Shown here one piece after another: positions 8,621 through 17,664 of a DNA stretch of 64,000 nucleotides. The position numbers and the translations under genes are program-made. How positions within the stretch are numbered: position 1 is the first letter of the stretch; each line of letters starts with the position of its first letter. The notes under the pieces were generated by a model. The model was not told the origin of the DNA. It did not search any database and saw only the letters and a list, made by a program, of their open reading frames with translations. The DNA is taken from assembly GCF_007981265.1 (NCBI RefSeq), contig NZ_CP034363.1, positions 372,001-436,000 on the forward strand, written 5' to 3'. The stretch is from Pantoea sp. CCBC3-3-1 (lineage in GTDB: Bacteria; Pseudomonadota; Gammaproteobacteria; Enterobacterales; Enterobacteriaceae).

Positions 8621-9250
8621 TTAACGAGCAGAGATCGCCAGCGCGCTGCCGGCGAAAACGAACAGGCTGCCAATCGTCCGGTTCAGCAAACGCAGCCGCT
8701 TCTGGCTGGCAAACAGCGTCGACAAACGGCGACCGGCACAGGCATAGGCGAACATCATGCTGAGATCCAATACTGCCCAGGTGACAGCCAGCGTAGCGAA
8801 CTGGATAGCGTGAGGCTGGCTGGCGTCAATAAAGTTGGGAAACAAAGCGGCGAAAAACAGCAGATCTTTTGGATTGCTGATCCCTACCATATAGCCTTTA
8901 CGAAAGAGTTTCAGGCTGCCAGGCATCTCTGCGGGCTGACCGGCAAGAACCACGCTTTCCGGCGCACTTTTATCACGCCATGCGCTGATACCCAGCCAGA
9001 TCAAGTAGGCCGCGCCCACCACTTTCAGCACGGTAAAAGCCGTTGTTGAAGCGGCGAGGATAGCGCCTAAACCTAATGCGGAAGCGGTCATCAGCGTCAT
9101 TGCCGCCAGCACGCCGCCCGCCACTGTCGCCAGCGCACGGCGACGTCCATAGCGTAAACCGTGAGTCATGCTGAGCAGTGCCGTCGGGCCGGGGACCGCA
9201 ATCAGTACGGCAATAATCCCGGTATAAGCCAGCCACAGATGAAGCGCCAT
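8621..9250 (-). CDS. LysE/RhtB family amino-acid exporter
   Basis: A 209-residue inner-membrane protein with about six hydrophobic segments. The family signature VLIAVPGPTALLSMTHGLRYG is at about residues 15-35, followed by a long glycine/alanine-rich helix, and GISNPKDLLFFAALFPNFID near residue 125 is also typical. LysE/RhtB proteins export amino acids such as lysine, threonine, homoserine or their analogues; the cargo cannot be named here. The downstream LysR gene abuts it, suggesting a self-contained exporter-regulator unit. Confidence 0.88.
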   Translation of the reverse strand: MALHLWLAYTGIIAVLIAVPGPTALLSMTHGLRYGRRRALATVAGGVLAAMTLMTASALGLGAILAASTTAFTVLKVVGAAYLIWLGISAWRDKSAPESVVLAGQPAEMPGSLKLFRKGYMVGISNPKDLLFFAALFPNFIDASQPHAIQFATLAVTWAVLDLSMMFAYACAGRRLSTLFASQKRLRLLNRTIGSLFVFAGSALAISAR

Positions 9251-9363
9251 AGATACTTTCCTTACGCGTGCCCGGGGGAGGATGCAGGGCGGAAAAAGAG
9301 GTTATTTCAGGTGGCGCTAGCTTAATGGCTGAACAGAGGGAAGTAAATCGTCAGCGGTGGGGT

Positions 9364-9382
9364 AAGGCCCGCTCGGGGCCTT
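9364..9382 (-). terminator. Possible terminator downstream of the small gene at 9395
   Basis: The stem AAGGCCC/GGGGCCTT lies 12 bases beyond the stop codon on the minus strand. There is no clear U-tract, so this is tentative. Confidence 0.4.
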
Positions 9383-9394
9383 TGGCGGGATTAT

Positions 9395-9604
9395 TTATCT
9401 GGCTTTAAGCAGAGCACGACGTCCAGAACGAACGGGCGTTTTAGCATCTTTAAAATTCTTACCCGCAACCAGTCTACCGTCGACAATTTCAATCTCGCCT
9501 GTTGCTATTTTTTGCTTCACGATAACCTGAGAAGCTACTTGCATGACGAGACGCTGACGAGCCATAACTTCATTGTAAACAGTGCCTTTAGCAGATGATG
9601 GCAT
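9395..9604 (-). CDS. Small basic protein of unknown function, overlapping partner of the upstream gene
   Basis: A 69-residue protein, clearly basic (about ten Lys and Arg more than acidic residues), ending in a KTPVRSGRRALLKAR tail. I do not recognise a family. The ATG has a strong GGGAGGGG ribosome site inside the 3' end of the upstream gene. The two frames overlap by 17 bases, which suggests translational coupling and joint function. The basic tail could bind nucleic acid, but this is a guess. Confidence 0.6.
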   Translation of the reverse strand: MPSSAKGTVYNEVMARQRLVMQVASQVIVKQKIATGEIEIVDGRLVAGKNFKDAKTPVRSGRRALLKAR

Positions 9605-10118
9605 AACCCCTCCCGTCTGTACTCAAATTATTATATGCCCGCCAGCCATCTGGCAATATGCTCTTCGCTGGCCGGTTTTTCTTTCTTTGGGCAAATCCCA
9701 GCATTCTGTCATAAACCAGTTTAAGGTCCGTATGACGTCCGGCATCCAGATAGCTTACTGCTGCATAGAATAAATAACCACCGGGTTTTCGTTGAGTGTA
9801 GTGCTGCGTCAGCAGGGTTACTACCCTTAGAAGCGCTACAGGATTGGTATCCTTTACTTCAACGTGTTGAAAACGGCCAAAGTTGTCACCGGTTAGATCG
9901 CTGATAGCATCAAACTGGATTTCAACCATGCCATTTGGCGGGAAGAAAAATTCCGGGACATTGATATCGTAACTTTTACTGCGCATATCGGCATGACTGG
10001 TTATTTCTTTAAACACCATGACGTAGAGCTGTTCCCCGACTCTAAAGGTTCCCGCAACTAATGGATAGCCATAATAATCAATGGATTCCAGCGGCGGCGT
10101 ATAAATGACGTCTTCCAT
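9588..10118 (-). CDS. Conserved-looking protein of unknown function
   Basis: A 176-residue protein with no signal peptide or membrane segment. It begins MEDVIYTPPLESIDYYGYPL and appears rich in beta-strands in the first half. The ATG has a good AAGGGGGTCAC ribosome site. I recognise no domain. Its last 17 bases overlap the start of the small basic gene at 9604, so the pair is probably an operon. A two-gene stress or toxin-antitoxin module is possible from the layout alone, but nothing in the sequence proves it. Confidence 0.6.
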   Translation of the reverse strand: MEDVIYTPPLESIDYYGYPLVAGTFRVGEQLYVMVFKEITSHADMRSKSYDINVPEFFFPPNGMVEIQFDAISDLTGDNFGRFQHVEVKDTNPVALLRVVTLLTQHYTQRKPGGYLFYAAVSYLDAGRHTDLKLVYDRMLGFAQRKKNRPAKSILPDGWRAYNNLSTDGRGYAIIC

Positions 10119-10247
10119 GTGACCCCCTTTTTTAACTTCCTGTCAGAGGCTATTTTTCCCGATCCGGCTGTAAATTGGCAGGTTTTTTCTGGCAATATTG
10201 GCTTTCAGGTTACCTCATCCTGTTGAGATAAAAGAAGTGACTTATTA

Positions 10248-10271
10248 CGGGCGGAGATCGCTCTCCGCCCG
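10248..10271 (-). terminator. Hairpin after ynfM
   Basis: A perfect 10-bp stem CGGGCGGAGA/TCTCCGCCCG with a TCGC loop directly downstream of the ynfM stop codon. The U-tract is weak. Confidence 0.7.
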
Positions 10272-10276
10272 CAAAA

Positions 10277-11578
10277 CTAGCGAACTTTTTTCACCAGCAC
10301 GGGGATTTGGCGTAGCTTATTCGCCAGCACCAGCCCGGCAAGCAGCATCACGGCAATGAAGGCCGACACGCCCGCCCAGCCGTAGCCGTGCCAGAATACG
10401 CCACCCAGCGTACCGGCGACGCTGGAGCCAAGGTAATAGAAGAAGAGATAGAGCGACGAAGCCTGGCCGCGAGCGCGACGGGCACGATGCCCAACCCAGC
10501 TGCTGGCGACCGAATGCGCGGCAAAGAACCCTGCGGCAAACAGCATCAGACCAGGCAGGACCAGCAGCAGTGAGGTGAACTGCGTGGCAACGAGGCCTGT
10601 TAACATCATGATCAGTGACCCCATTAGCACGACGCCACGGCCATAGCGCGCCGTCATAACGCCCGCCCGGGGTGAGCTGTAAGTCCCGGTAAGATAAACC
10701 ACAGACAGTAACCCGACTACCGTTTGGCTCAGCGAAAAAGGCGCAGATAAAAAGCGATAGCTGACATAGTTAAAAAGGGTGACGAAGCTGCCCATCAGAA
10801 TAAAGCCGACCAGGAACAGCATTGGCAGTCCCATATCGCGCCACTGGAACATAAAATTCACTAATAGCTTATGAGGACGAAGCGAGCTGGCGCGGAAATG
10901 TTGCGAAGGCGGAAGCAAACGGAAAAACAGCGCGGCGGCGGCCAGCGCAAACAGGCCAACCACAAACAGCGAAACATTCCAGGAAAAATGATCCGCCAGC
11001 ATGCCGGTAGAGAGCCGTCCGATCAATCCGCCAATTGAGTTACCGCTGATATACAGCCCCATCGAAAAAGAGAGAAAGCCGGGATGCAGCTCTTCACTAA
11101 GCCAGGTCATGGCCACCGCCGCCACGCCGCTCAGCGCCAGCCCGGTCAGTGCGCGCATTGCCAGCACGCCTTCCCAACTGCTCATGGTCGCACAAATCAG
11201 CGTAAAGAAGGCCGCCAGCAACAGCGAAACTGACATCACCGATTTGCGACCAATCGCATCCGACAGCGGACCGGTAACCAGCAGGCCCAGCGCCATCATC
11301 GCGGTCGTCACGGAAAGAGAGAGGCTGCTTTGCGCCGGGGTGAGATGAAAGCTTTGCGAGAACACGGGGAGGATTGGCTGCACACAGTAAAGTACGGCAA
11401 AAGTGGACAATCCGGCGCAGAACAACGCCAGCGTAGCGTGGATGAACCGGCGGGTTCCACGCGTAATATAGGTTTTATTTATCGGTGCGGTATTATCAAC
11501 GGGAGAAAGTAAACTGTCATCTTCTTCAGAAAGACTTTCCGAGTGCAACGCTGCGGATTTATTTACTACGGGTGCCAC
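10277..11578 (-). CDS. ynfM: MFS transporter, YnfM-like
   Basis: A 433-residue major facilitator protein with twelve hydrophobic segments. It matches what I recall of E. coli YnfM across its length, including FAVLYCVQPILPV in helix 1, GPLSDAIGRKSVM after helix 2, SMGLYISGNSIGG, and the late FFAAHSVASSWVG and GQASSLYLFFYYLGSS motifs. The N-terminal extension of about 40 residues is hydrophilic and probably cytoplasmic. E. coli ynfM has a divergent LysR gene (ynfL), but none is present here. The natural substrate is not established; YnfM has been linked to arabinose or drug efflux. Confidence 0.88.
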   Translation of the reverse strand: MAPVVNKSAALHSESLSEEDDSLLSPVDNTAPINKTYITRGTRRFIHATLALFCAGLSTFAVLYCVQPILPVFSQSFHLTPAQSSLSLSVTTAMMALGLLVTGPLSDAIGRKSVMSVSLLLAAFFTLICATMSSWEGVLAMRALTGLALSGVAAVAMTWLSEELHPGFLSFSMGLYISGNSIGGLIGRLSTGMLADHFSWNVSLFVVGLFALAAAALFFRLLPPSQHFRASSLRPHKLLVNFMFQWRDMGLPMLFLVGFILMGSFVTLFNYVSYRFLSAPFSLSQTVVGLLSVVYLTGTYSSPRAGVMTARYGRGVVLMGSLIMMLTGLVATQFTSLLLVLPGLMLFAAGFFAAHSVASSWVGHRARRARGQASSLYLFFYYLGSSVAGTLGGVFWHGYGWAGVSAFIAVMLLAGLVLANKLRQIPVLVKKVR

Positions 11579-12084
11579 AATAATTCCTTAGTTAAGATTT
11601 ATGAGTCTGGTTTGCTATCAGATAAACTTATATATGCCGGATGTAACGCGGGCTGAGCCACGTTTTGGCCCGATTAGTATTCGACTGTTTAAATATAATG
11701 TAAATGGGAAATCTGAATATTTTTACATGACTTTTCATCATAACCCTTTTCATTTTGGTAATGCCGCTATTTTGAACGGCTAAGGCTCACTTTACGCGGA
11801 TCGTGGCTGATTTTGCGTAGAGAAAGCGGGCGCTGCACATCGGCAGCCTGCTTCGTTTACGGTGTTTTTGCATCAATTTTACCCTGACCGCTGAGCAGCT
11901 CAGGGCGAAATTAACGGACTGAAGCGATAAGAGGAAAATAGGTTCGTTAGCGATGCTGTTTATTTCTCGTAATATTATCTCATCAGTGGTAATAAAATGA
12001 ACAATTTGCAGGATGAGACGACAGTACTATACTGATCACTTGTTTATGAAAATATACCGAGCGAGATTGTCAATCATCGGCCTC
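11579..12084. other. Intergenic region between ynfM and treF
   Basis: About 500 bases with no convincing gene; a 60-codon frame at 11601 lacks a ribosome site and family resemblance. It must hold the divergent promoters of ynfM and treF. A short inverted repeat CCCTGA...TCAGGG lies near 11890. Confidence 0.4.
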
Positions 12085-12098
12085 AGGAGGTTTTTATC
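12085..12098 (+). promoter_or_regulatory. Strong Shine-Dalgarno leading to an ATC start codon of treF
   Basis: AGGAGG at 12085-12090 is followed after five bases by ATC at 12096, in frame with treF. No ATG, GTG or TTG lies at a proper distance in this frame; the nearest ATG at 12112 is out of frame. Starting here gives 548 residues, against 549 for E. coli TreF. Confidence 0.6.
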
Positions 12099-13742
12099 AC
12101 TTTTAATCATAATGACCTGCAAGTTGACAATAATCAGACGGAATATGACGCCTTTTATCACGACTATGAGGCGGGTCCGGACGCCGCGGTTGAGCCTCAA
12201 CCGGAACCCATCCGTGGTTTGCCTGCACCAGACATTCTGACACCGTCTGACCGTTACCAGGAACTGTTCGAAGCCGTACAGTCTTCACGCATCTTCACCG
12301 ACAGTAAAACGTTCGCCGATTGTGCGCCGAAAATCGAGCCGGAGAGGATCCTCTACCGCTATTTTATTCAGCGTGAACGCGAGGATTTTGATCTGCTGGC
12401 TTTCGTGCTGGAGCATTTTGATCTCCCGAAAGTTAACGACAGCCGCTACGTCTCCGATCCGGAAAAAAGTATGGGCGAGCATATCGACTCGCTGTGGCCG
12501 GTTCTGACGCGTAAGCCAGAAAAAAGCGCTGAGTTCTCGTCTCTGCTGCCGCTGCCTGAACCTTACATTGTGCCCGGCGGTCGCTTTGGCGAAACCTACT
12601 ACTGGGACTCTTATTTCAGCATGTTGGGCTTCGCCGCAGGCGGGCAGAACGATCTTCTGCGCCACATGGCGGACAACTTTGCGTGGATGATCGACACCTA
12701 TGGCCATATTCCAAACGGCAACCGGACTTACTATCTCAGCCGCTCTCAGCCGCCGGTGTTTGCATTAATGGTTGAGCTGTTTGAAAAAGATGGCGTTAGC
12801 CAGGCGCACCGGTATTTGAAGCAGCTGAAAAAGGAATATGCGTTCTGGATGGACGGTGCTGAGTCGCTGCTGCCTGGCGAAGCTTATCGTCATGCCGTCA
12901 TGTTATCGGATGGCTCGGTGTTAAATCGCTATTGGGACGATCGGGACACGCCGCGTGACGAATCCTGGCTTGAAGACGTGGAAACCGCGAAAAATTCGGC
13001 ACGTCCTTCCAGCGAGGTTTACCGCGATTTGCGCGCAGGTGCCGCATCGGGCTGGGATTTCTCCTCACGCTGGTTAAGCGAAGCGGGCCGGCTGGAAAGT
13101 ATTCAGACGACCAGTATCGTGCCAATCGATTTAAACGCGTTTCTTTATAAGCTTGAAACGACGATTGCACGGCTGTCGGCCAGTAAAAACGACCCTGAAA
13201 CTGCCGAGCTGTTTCAACAGAAAGCGATGCGGCGCCGCGAAACGGTGAATAAATATCTGTGGGATGCGCAGGCGGGCTTCTACCGTGATTACAACTGGCG
13301 GGAGCGTGAGAAAGGGGCGTTTTCAGCAGCTTCTGTGACGCCGCTGTATGTTGGTATGGCAAGTCTGGAACAGGCCACTTCCTCGGCAAACGCGATTCGT
13401 ACGCATCTGCTTGCGCCGGGCGGCGTATTGTCCACGGTTGAAGAAACCGGTGAGCAGTGGGATAAACCCAACGGCTGGGCGCCGGTGCAATGGATGGCGA
13501 TCAAAGGCCTGAATAACTACGGCGAGGAGCTGCTGGCGAAAGAGATTGCCACCCGCTGGCTACAGGTGACGGGCGCAACTTATCACCGCCACCACAAGAT
13601 GGTGGAGAAGTATAACGTTGCCGGACGCGCACCGGTTCTGGCAGGAGGCGGGGAATATCCTCTACAGGATGGCTTTGGCTGGACGAACGGCGTTACGCGT
13701 CGCCTGCTTACGATGTATCCGGATGCCGCGCCTCAGCGCTAG
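12096..13742 (+). CDS. treF: Cytoplasmic trehalase TreF (apparent ATC start)
   Basis: Hydrolyses trehalose to two glucose molecules in the cytoplasm (GH37 family). Both trehalase signatures are present: [15 protein letters not shown] near residue 155 and [10 protein letters not shown] near 450. So are [13 protein letters not shown] and the C-terminal [22 protein letters not shown] end. There is no signal peptide, and an acidic N-terminal extension resembles TreF rather than periplasmic TreA. The extension is in frame back to a perfect ribosome site, but the codon at the right distance is ATC. The first conventional alternative, TTG at 12219, would remove 41 residues and has no ribosome site. 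A terminator follows the gene. Confidence 0.88.
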   Translation: MTFNHNDLQVDNNQTEYDAFYHDYEAGPDAAVEPQPEPIRGLPAPDILTPSDRYQELFEAVQSSRIFTDSKTFADCAPKIEPERILYRYFIQREREDFDLLAFVLEHFDLPKVNDSRYVSDPEKSMGEHIDSLWPVLTRKPEKSAEFSSLLPLPEPYIVPGGRFGETYYWDSYFSMLGFAAGGQNDLLRHMADNFAWMIDTYGHIPNGNRTYYLSRSQPPVFALMVELFEKDGVSQAHRYLKQLKKEYAFWMDGAESLLPGEAYRHAVMLSDGSVLNRYWDDRDTPRDESWLEDVETAKNSARPSSEVYRDLRAGAASGWDFSSRWLSEAGRLESIQTTSIVPIDLNAFLYKLETTIARLSASKNDPETAELFQQKAMRRRETVNKYLWDAQAGFYRDYNWREREKGAFSAASVTPLYVGMASLEQATSSANAIRTHLLAPGGVLSTVEETGEQWDKPNGWAPVQWMAIKGLNNYGEELLAKEIATRWLQVTGATYHRHHKMVEKYNVAGRAPVLAGGGEYPLQDGFGWTNGVTRRLLTMYPDAAPQR

Positions 13743-13780
13743 GCTTGTGTTCCCCGCGCTTTAAGTTTATTAGCAGTCTG

Positions 13781-13808
13781 AAGGCCTTCATCATGAAGGC
13801 CTTTTTTG
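13781..13808 (+). terminator. Rho-independent terminator after treF
   Basis: A stem AAGGCCTTCA/TGAAGGCCTT followed by TTTTTG. Confidence 0.9.
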
Positions 13809-13903
13809 TTTGCTGCGAAAAAGCGTGATGCGATGTCAGTAATGAAAATTATGTGCCATACCTATAACAAATGAAAAATAGCAATCATCAGGTGAGGCAA
13901 ACA

Positions 13904-14941
13904 ATGAAGATAGGATTAGTAGGCTACGGCACCGGCGGAAAGAATTTTCACGCACCTTTTATCAACGCCGCTAAAGGTCTGGAGCTGGCAGGCATCGTTG
14001 CGCGTGCGCCCGCCACGATTGAGCGTGTCAAAGCCGACTTTCCGGATGTTCCGATTTATGCCAGCCTCACTGAACTCCTGGCCGCCGGTGTGGATATCGT
14101 TACCATTTCCACACCGCCGCAAACCCGCCGCGAGCTGGTGCTGGAGGCGATTGAGGCCGGCGTGGCCGTAATAGCCGACAAGCCGTTTGCGCCAGATGCT
14201 AAAACCGGGCGCGAGCTGGCGGCGGCGGCCAAAGCCAAAGGGGTTATTTTAGGGGTTTATCACAATCGCCGTTTTGATGCGGATATCCAAACGCTACGTC
14301 AGCTTCTTGAGCAACAGCGGGTCGGCAAGCTCTGGCGGCTACACAACCGGATGGATCTTGACGATCCGGACACGCTCGAAAGCGGTGAAATGGGGGGCCT
14401 GCTGCGCGATATGGGCAGCCATCTGGTGGATCAGGCGGTCTGGCTGCTGGGGCCGGTAAAATCCGTTTTTGCACAAACCGATCTGATCGCGCGTCCGGAA
14501 GGCCCAACCGATGCCAGCTTTGTGATCACGCTCGTCCATACCAGCGGCGTACATTCGCATATCTCGTCAAGCAAGCTGAATCACCTTTCCGCCCGAGATT
14601 TACGGATTTATGGCGACAAGGGCAGCTATGTTGCAAAGGGCACCGACGTGCAGGCACAGGCGATTTTTGCCGGTAAACGTCCGGCTGACGATCCGGCCGG
14701 ATGGGGCTACGAACAACCGGAACACTGGGGAACGCTATATACGGCGGGCAGCGCCGAGAAGATCCCGTCCGCGCAGGGGAGCTATCATGCCTATTACGAG
14801 GCGTTTGCCGCGGCGGTTCGCGAAAATGGCGAACCGCCCGTAACGACCGAACAGGCGATACGCACGCTGGAAGTGCTGGATGCCGCGTTGCTCAGTGCAA
14901 AGGAAGGACGGCTGGTGGTGATTGACCCGTCAAATAACTGA
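13904..14941 (+). CDS. Gfo/Idh/MocA family NAD(P)-dependent oxidoreductase (YdgJ-like)
   Basis: A 345-residue protein from the ATG at 13904 (MKIGLVGYGTGG...), preceded by GTGAGGC; an earlier ATG at 13871 has no ribosome site. The N-terminal Rossmann fold shows GLVGYGTGGKNFHAPF. VIADKPFAPDA near residue 90 carries the EKP/DKP motif of the family, followed by the YHNRRFDADI and LRDMGSHLVDQAVWL motifs of the substrate domain. Length and motif order match E. coli YdgJ. Such enzymes oxidise or reduce sugars, inositols or related polyols; no substrate is indicated. It converges with the HxlR gene four bases downstream. Confidence 0.83.
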   Translation: MKIGLVGYGTGGKNFHAPFINAAKGLELAGIVARAPATIERVKADFPDVPIYASLTELLAAGVDIVTISTPPQTRRELVLEAIEAGVAVIADKPFAPDAKTGRELAAAAKAKGVILGVYHNRRFDADIQTLRQLLEQQRVGKLWRLHNRMDLDDPDTLESGEMGGLLRDMGSHLVDQAVWLLGPVKSVFAQTDLIARPEGPTDASFVITLVHTSGVHSHISSSKLNHLSARDLRIYGDKGSYVAKGTDVQAQAIFAGKRPADDPAGWGYEQPEHWGTLYTAGSAEKIPSAQGSYHAYYEAFAAAVRENGEPPVTTEQAIRTLEVLDAALLSAKEGRLVVIDPSNN

Positions 14942-14945
14942 CGCT

Positions 14946-15350
14946 TTATTCGCCAATGGGGGCGGAAAAATCGCGGCGATGTTCCATTATCTGGAACAGA
15001 TTCATTTCAATCCAGTCGGCCAGGCCCACGACCTGTCCCCGGATTTCATGGCCCAGCGGCGAAAGACGATATTCCACGTGCGGTGGGACGACTTCATAAG
15101 CGATACGCTCGACGAAGCCATCTTCTTCCATAAAACGTAGCGTCTGGGCCAGCATTCTTTCACTGACGCCGCCGATTTTGCGGCGCAGCTCGCCAAAGCG
15201 CAGCGTATCGTCCTGCAAGGCCAATAGCACCAGCACACTCCAGCGGCTGGTCAAACGCTTCAGGATATCCCGTGAAGGGCAGTTGGTATTAAGCAGTTCA
15301 CCCCGGCGAAATTTTTCGCTCAGCGAACAGGCTGATGAGATTTTTTCCAC
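14946..15350 (-). CDS. ytfH: HxlR-type regulator, YtfH-like
   Basis: A 134-residue winged-helix protein of the HxlR family. It has CPSRDILKRLTSRWSVLVLL with a conserved cysteine near residue 24, a GVSERMLAQTLRFMEEDGFV recognition helix region, and VPPHVEYRLSPLGHE. It lies divergent to the qorB homologue across about 120 bases, the same arrangement as E. coli ytfH-qorB (ytfG). It most likely controls qorB in response to electrophiles or quinones sensed through the cysteine, by analogy to QorR/HypR-type HxlR proteins. The gene symbol rests on this synteny. Confidence 0.82.
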   Translation of the reverse strand: MEKISSACSLSEKFRRGELLNTNCPSRDILKRLTSRWSVLVLLALQDDTLRFGELRRKIGGVSERMLAQTLRFMEEDGFVERIAYEVVPPHVEYRLSPLGHEIRGQVVGLADWIEMNLFQIMEHRRDFSAPIGE

Positions 15351-15468
15351 ACTAACATTCCTGTAAGTACTTACTTTTAGTTAGTGTATGACATAGGCTG
15401 GTCGGGTCAAAGCAATTTCTCCGGCGCTGCCGGTGAACCGTTTTTTATTGAGCTACAAGGAGAGCATC

Positions 15469-16326
15469 ATGATTGCTGTTACTGGCGCGACTGGCCAACT
15501 GGGTCAACAAGTGATTAAAGCTTTACTGGAAAAAGTCCCCGCGGGAGAAATTATTGCAGCCGTCCGGACCCCGGAAAACGCCACCGACCTGACTGCGCTG
15601 GGCGTGCAGGTTCGTCAGGCGGATTACACCCGGCCTGATACCTTACTGAATGCTTTTACTGGCGTTGAAAAGGTGCTGCTGATCTCCTCCAACGAAATCG
15701 GCTCGCGTGAAGTGCAGCACAAAGCGGTCATTGCTGCGGCTAAAGAGGCGGGCGTGAAGCTGCTGGCCTACACCAGCCTGCTGCATGCGGACAGCAGCAG
15801 CATGGGGCTGGGTGGCGAACATCGTGCAACGGAACAGGCTTTAATTGCTTCCGGTGTCCCTTATGCCATTCTGCGTAACGGCTGGTATACCGAAAACTAT
15901 GCGGCCAGTATCGCGCCAGCTGTGGCGCATGGCGCTTTTATTGGCGCAGCGGGCGAAGGAAAAATTGCGTCGGCGAGCCGTCAGGATTATGCCGAAGCGG
16001 CTGCCGTCGTACTGACCCGCCACGATGTGGCTGGCAAAACGTTTGAACTGGCAGGCGACGAGGCTTATACGCTCGCGCAGTTCACCGCTGAAATTGCCAA
16101 AGCGAGCGGCAAAGCGATCCAGTACATTGATCTGCCGGAAGCAGAGTTTGCCGCCGCGCTGAAAGGCGCAGTCCTGCCGGATGCGCTGGCGGAGATGCTG
16201 GCTGACTCTGATGCCAATGCGGCGAAGGGCGCGCTGTTTGATGACAGCCATACTCTGAGCAAGCTAACGGGTCATCCGGTTACGCCATGGCAGGATGTGG
16301 TCAGGGCATTTGTTGCTCAGGCTTAA
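15469..16326 (+). CDS. qorB: NAD(P)H:quinone oxidoreductase QorB (YtfG)
   Basis: A 285-residue NmrA/SDR-a5 type protein, against 286 in E. coli QorB. It has MIAVTGATGQLGQQVIKALL at the N-terminus with the GxTGxxG cofactor loop, then LLAYTSLLHADSSSMGL, AILRNGWYTENY and a near-identical C-terminal part with LADMLADSD-like residues. It reduces quinones with NADPH in the cytoplasm. The ATG at 15469 follows AAGGAGAGC; a longer frame starts in the promoter region and is not used here. It is divergent to the HxlR regulator and followed by a terminator. Confidence 0.9.
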   Translation: MIAVTGATGQLGQQVIKALLEKVPAGEIIAAVRTPENATDLTALGVQVRQADYTRPDTLLNAFTGVEKVLLISSNEIGSREVQHKAVIAAAKEAGVKLLAYTSLLHADSSSMGLGGEHRATEQALIASGVPYAILRNGWYTENYAASIAPAVAHGAFIGAAGEGKIASASRQDYAEAAAVVLTRHDVAGKTFELAGDEAYTLAQFTAEIAKASGKAIQYIDLPEAEFAAALKGAVLPDALAEMLADSDANAAKGALFDDSHTLSKLTGHPVTPWQDVVRAFVAQA

Positions 16327-16334
16327 ATATTTTA

Positions 16335-16362
16335 CGGGAGAGACTGTCTCTCCCGCTGTTTC
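16335..16362 (+). terminator. Terminator after qorB
   Basis: A 9-bp stem CGGGAGAGA/TCTCTCCCG followed by CTGTTTCCC. Confidence 0.7.
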
Positions 16363-16820
16363 CCTTCCGGCGTTTTTAACCATCCTCAAAGCAGCATCGC
16401 CATCAGCATGGCGATAATCGCCGCTGCCACAAAGACACGGCCTCTCTTTCCTGGGATTCAGGTCATAAAAGAAGAGAGAAACTGCCCGGAAAAAATGGTC
16501 CCCGATAAATACGCCAGATTTTTACCACGCAACGCTAGCGGGCTTTGTTCCATCACCGATGATTTATCAGCCAGCGGGTAAAAAACATAAAAATTATTAA
16601 GCATTTTATTCGAAACAACAGAAGAGGAACGACGCGCTTTGACCTGGCTATGTCTTACCGCTGTAGCGCGACTTTATTCGCCCTGTAAAGCGGTTAAGCA
16701 GGCAATTTGATGAGACTTGTCTAATCTTTTTGACAGACCTGGTCAAATATCTTCACTATCGGCCCGGCGACTTATCTTGCACTATCATCGACACACTTTG
16801 TGAAAATAAGGGCAAATCGC
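16363..16820. other. Intergenic region upstream of yceI
   Basis: About 460 bases without a supported gene. On the minus strand near 16388-16440 a short hydrophobic stretch (GRVFVAAAIIAMLMAMLL then stop) can be read, but an in-frame stop precedes it and no start is convincing; it may be a remnant of a small membrane protein. The promoter of the yceI-like gene must lie near its end. Confidence 0.35.
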
Positions 16821-17405
16821 ATGTCATTAATTAAAAAAATTACCTTACCGCTATTAATCAGTTCCGCCCTCTATTCGCAGTTTTCTGCGGCAGCGGTAGA
16901 AACCTATGCCATGGATCCGGGCCATACTTCAGTTGTCGTTTCCTGGAACCACTTTGGTTTTTCTCATCCAACGGCGGACTTGTCTAACGTCACCGGCAAC
17001 ATTGATTACGACGCCAGCAGCGTGGGCAAATCCAAAGTCGACGTTTCTATTCCGGTTGGCACGATTGACACACACGTCGATGCACTGACCAGCGAATTTA
17101 AAGGCGCGGAATATTTCGATACCACCAAGTACCCTACGGCGACCTTTAAAAGTACCAAAGTCGTTAGCACTGGCAGCAACAAACTGGACGTGCACGGCGA
17201 TCTGACCATCAAGGGCATCACCAGGCCGGTGGTGTTGCATGCTGTGCTGAACAAGCAAGGTATGCATCCGATGGTGAAAAAGCAGGCGATTGGCTTTGAT
17301 GCAACAGGCACCATCAAACGTTCTGACTTCAAGCTGGATAAATATGTCCCTTCCGTTGGCGATGACGTGAAGCTGACCATTTCTACCGAAGCTTACGCGA
17401 AATAA
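16821..17405 (+). CDS. yceI: YceI family periplasmic protein
   Basis: A 194-residue protein with a signal peptide (IKKITLPLLISSALYSQFSA, cleavage probably after AAA), then a YceI/TT1927b lipocalin-like beta-barrel. Typical stretches are MDPGHTSVVVSWNHFGFSHP, VDALTSEFKGAEYFDTTKYP, LTIKGITRPVVLHAVL and the C-terminal VGDDVKLTISTEA. YceI proteins bind isoprenoid-like lipids and respond to osmotic or base stress in E. coli. The ATG at 16821 follows AAGGGC; the GTG at 16800 is less likely. The gene stands alone, with a terminator behind it. It is a family member rather than a proven orthologue. Confidence 0.8.
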   Translation: MSLIKKITLPLLISSALYSQFSAAAVETYAMDPGHTSVVVSWNHFGFSHPTADLSNVTGNIDYDASSVGKSKVDVSIPVGTIDTHVDALTSEFKGAEYFDTTKYPTATFKSTKVVSTGSNKLDVHGDLTIKGITRPVVLHAVLNKQGMHPMVKKQAIGFDATGTIKRSDFKLDKYVPSVGDDVKLTISTEAYAK

Positions 17406-17416
17406 TTTCGGCAGAA

Positions 17417-17446
17417 GCGCCCGGCCAGTGGTCGGGCGTTGTTCTT
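17417..17446 (+). terminator. Terminator after yceI
   Basis: A stem GCGCCCGGCC/GGTCGGGCGT followed by TGTTCTTG. The next 220 bases, up to 17665, contain no clear gene. Confidence 0.75.
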
Positions 17447-17664
17447 GTCTGTCTTTGCCGCTAAACCAGCTGACGGAAAAGGATGGCTTCCTGAACTTTG
17501 CGCCATCAAAAAAACCGCTGCTAAACGTTGCTGTTCGCAGGCCATCCCAACCCCTGGCCGCGCAGAATGGAAATTTGAGTGTACCGCGCAGGAGCGAGTA
17601 AAACCGGTATTACATGCTGATAGCGATGGGGTTAGCAAACAATCCAGGTTCGGGATTTGAACGA

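Noticed and set aside
11601..11783. A 60-codon frame between ynfM and treF
   Set aside because: No ribosome site, no resemblance to a known family, and a likely promoter location.
16386..16440. A small hydrophobic minus-strand peptide (GRVFVAAAIIAMLMAMLL)
   Set aside because: An in-frame stop precedes it and no start codon with a ribosome site exists; at most a remnant.
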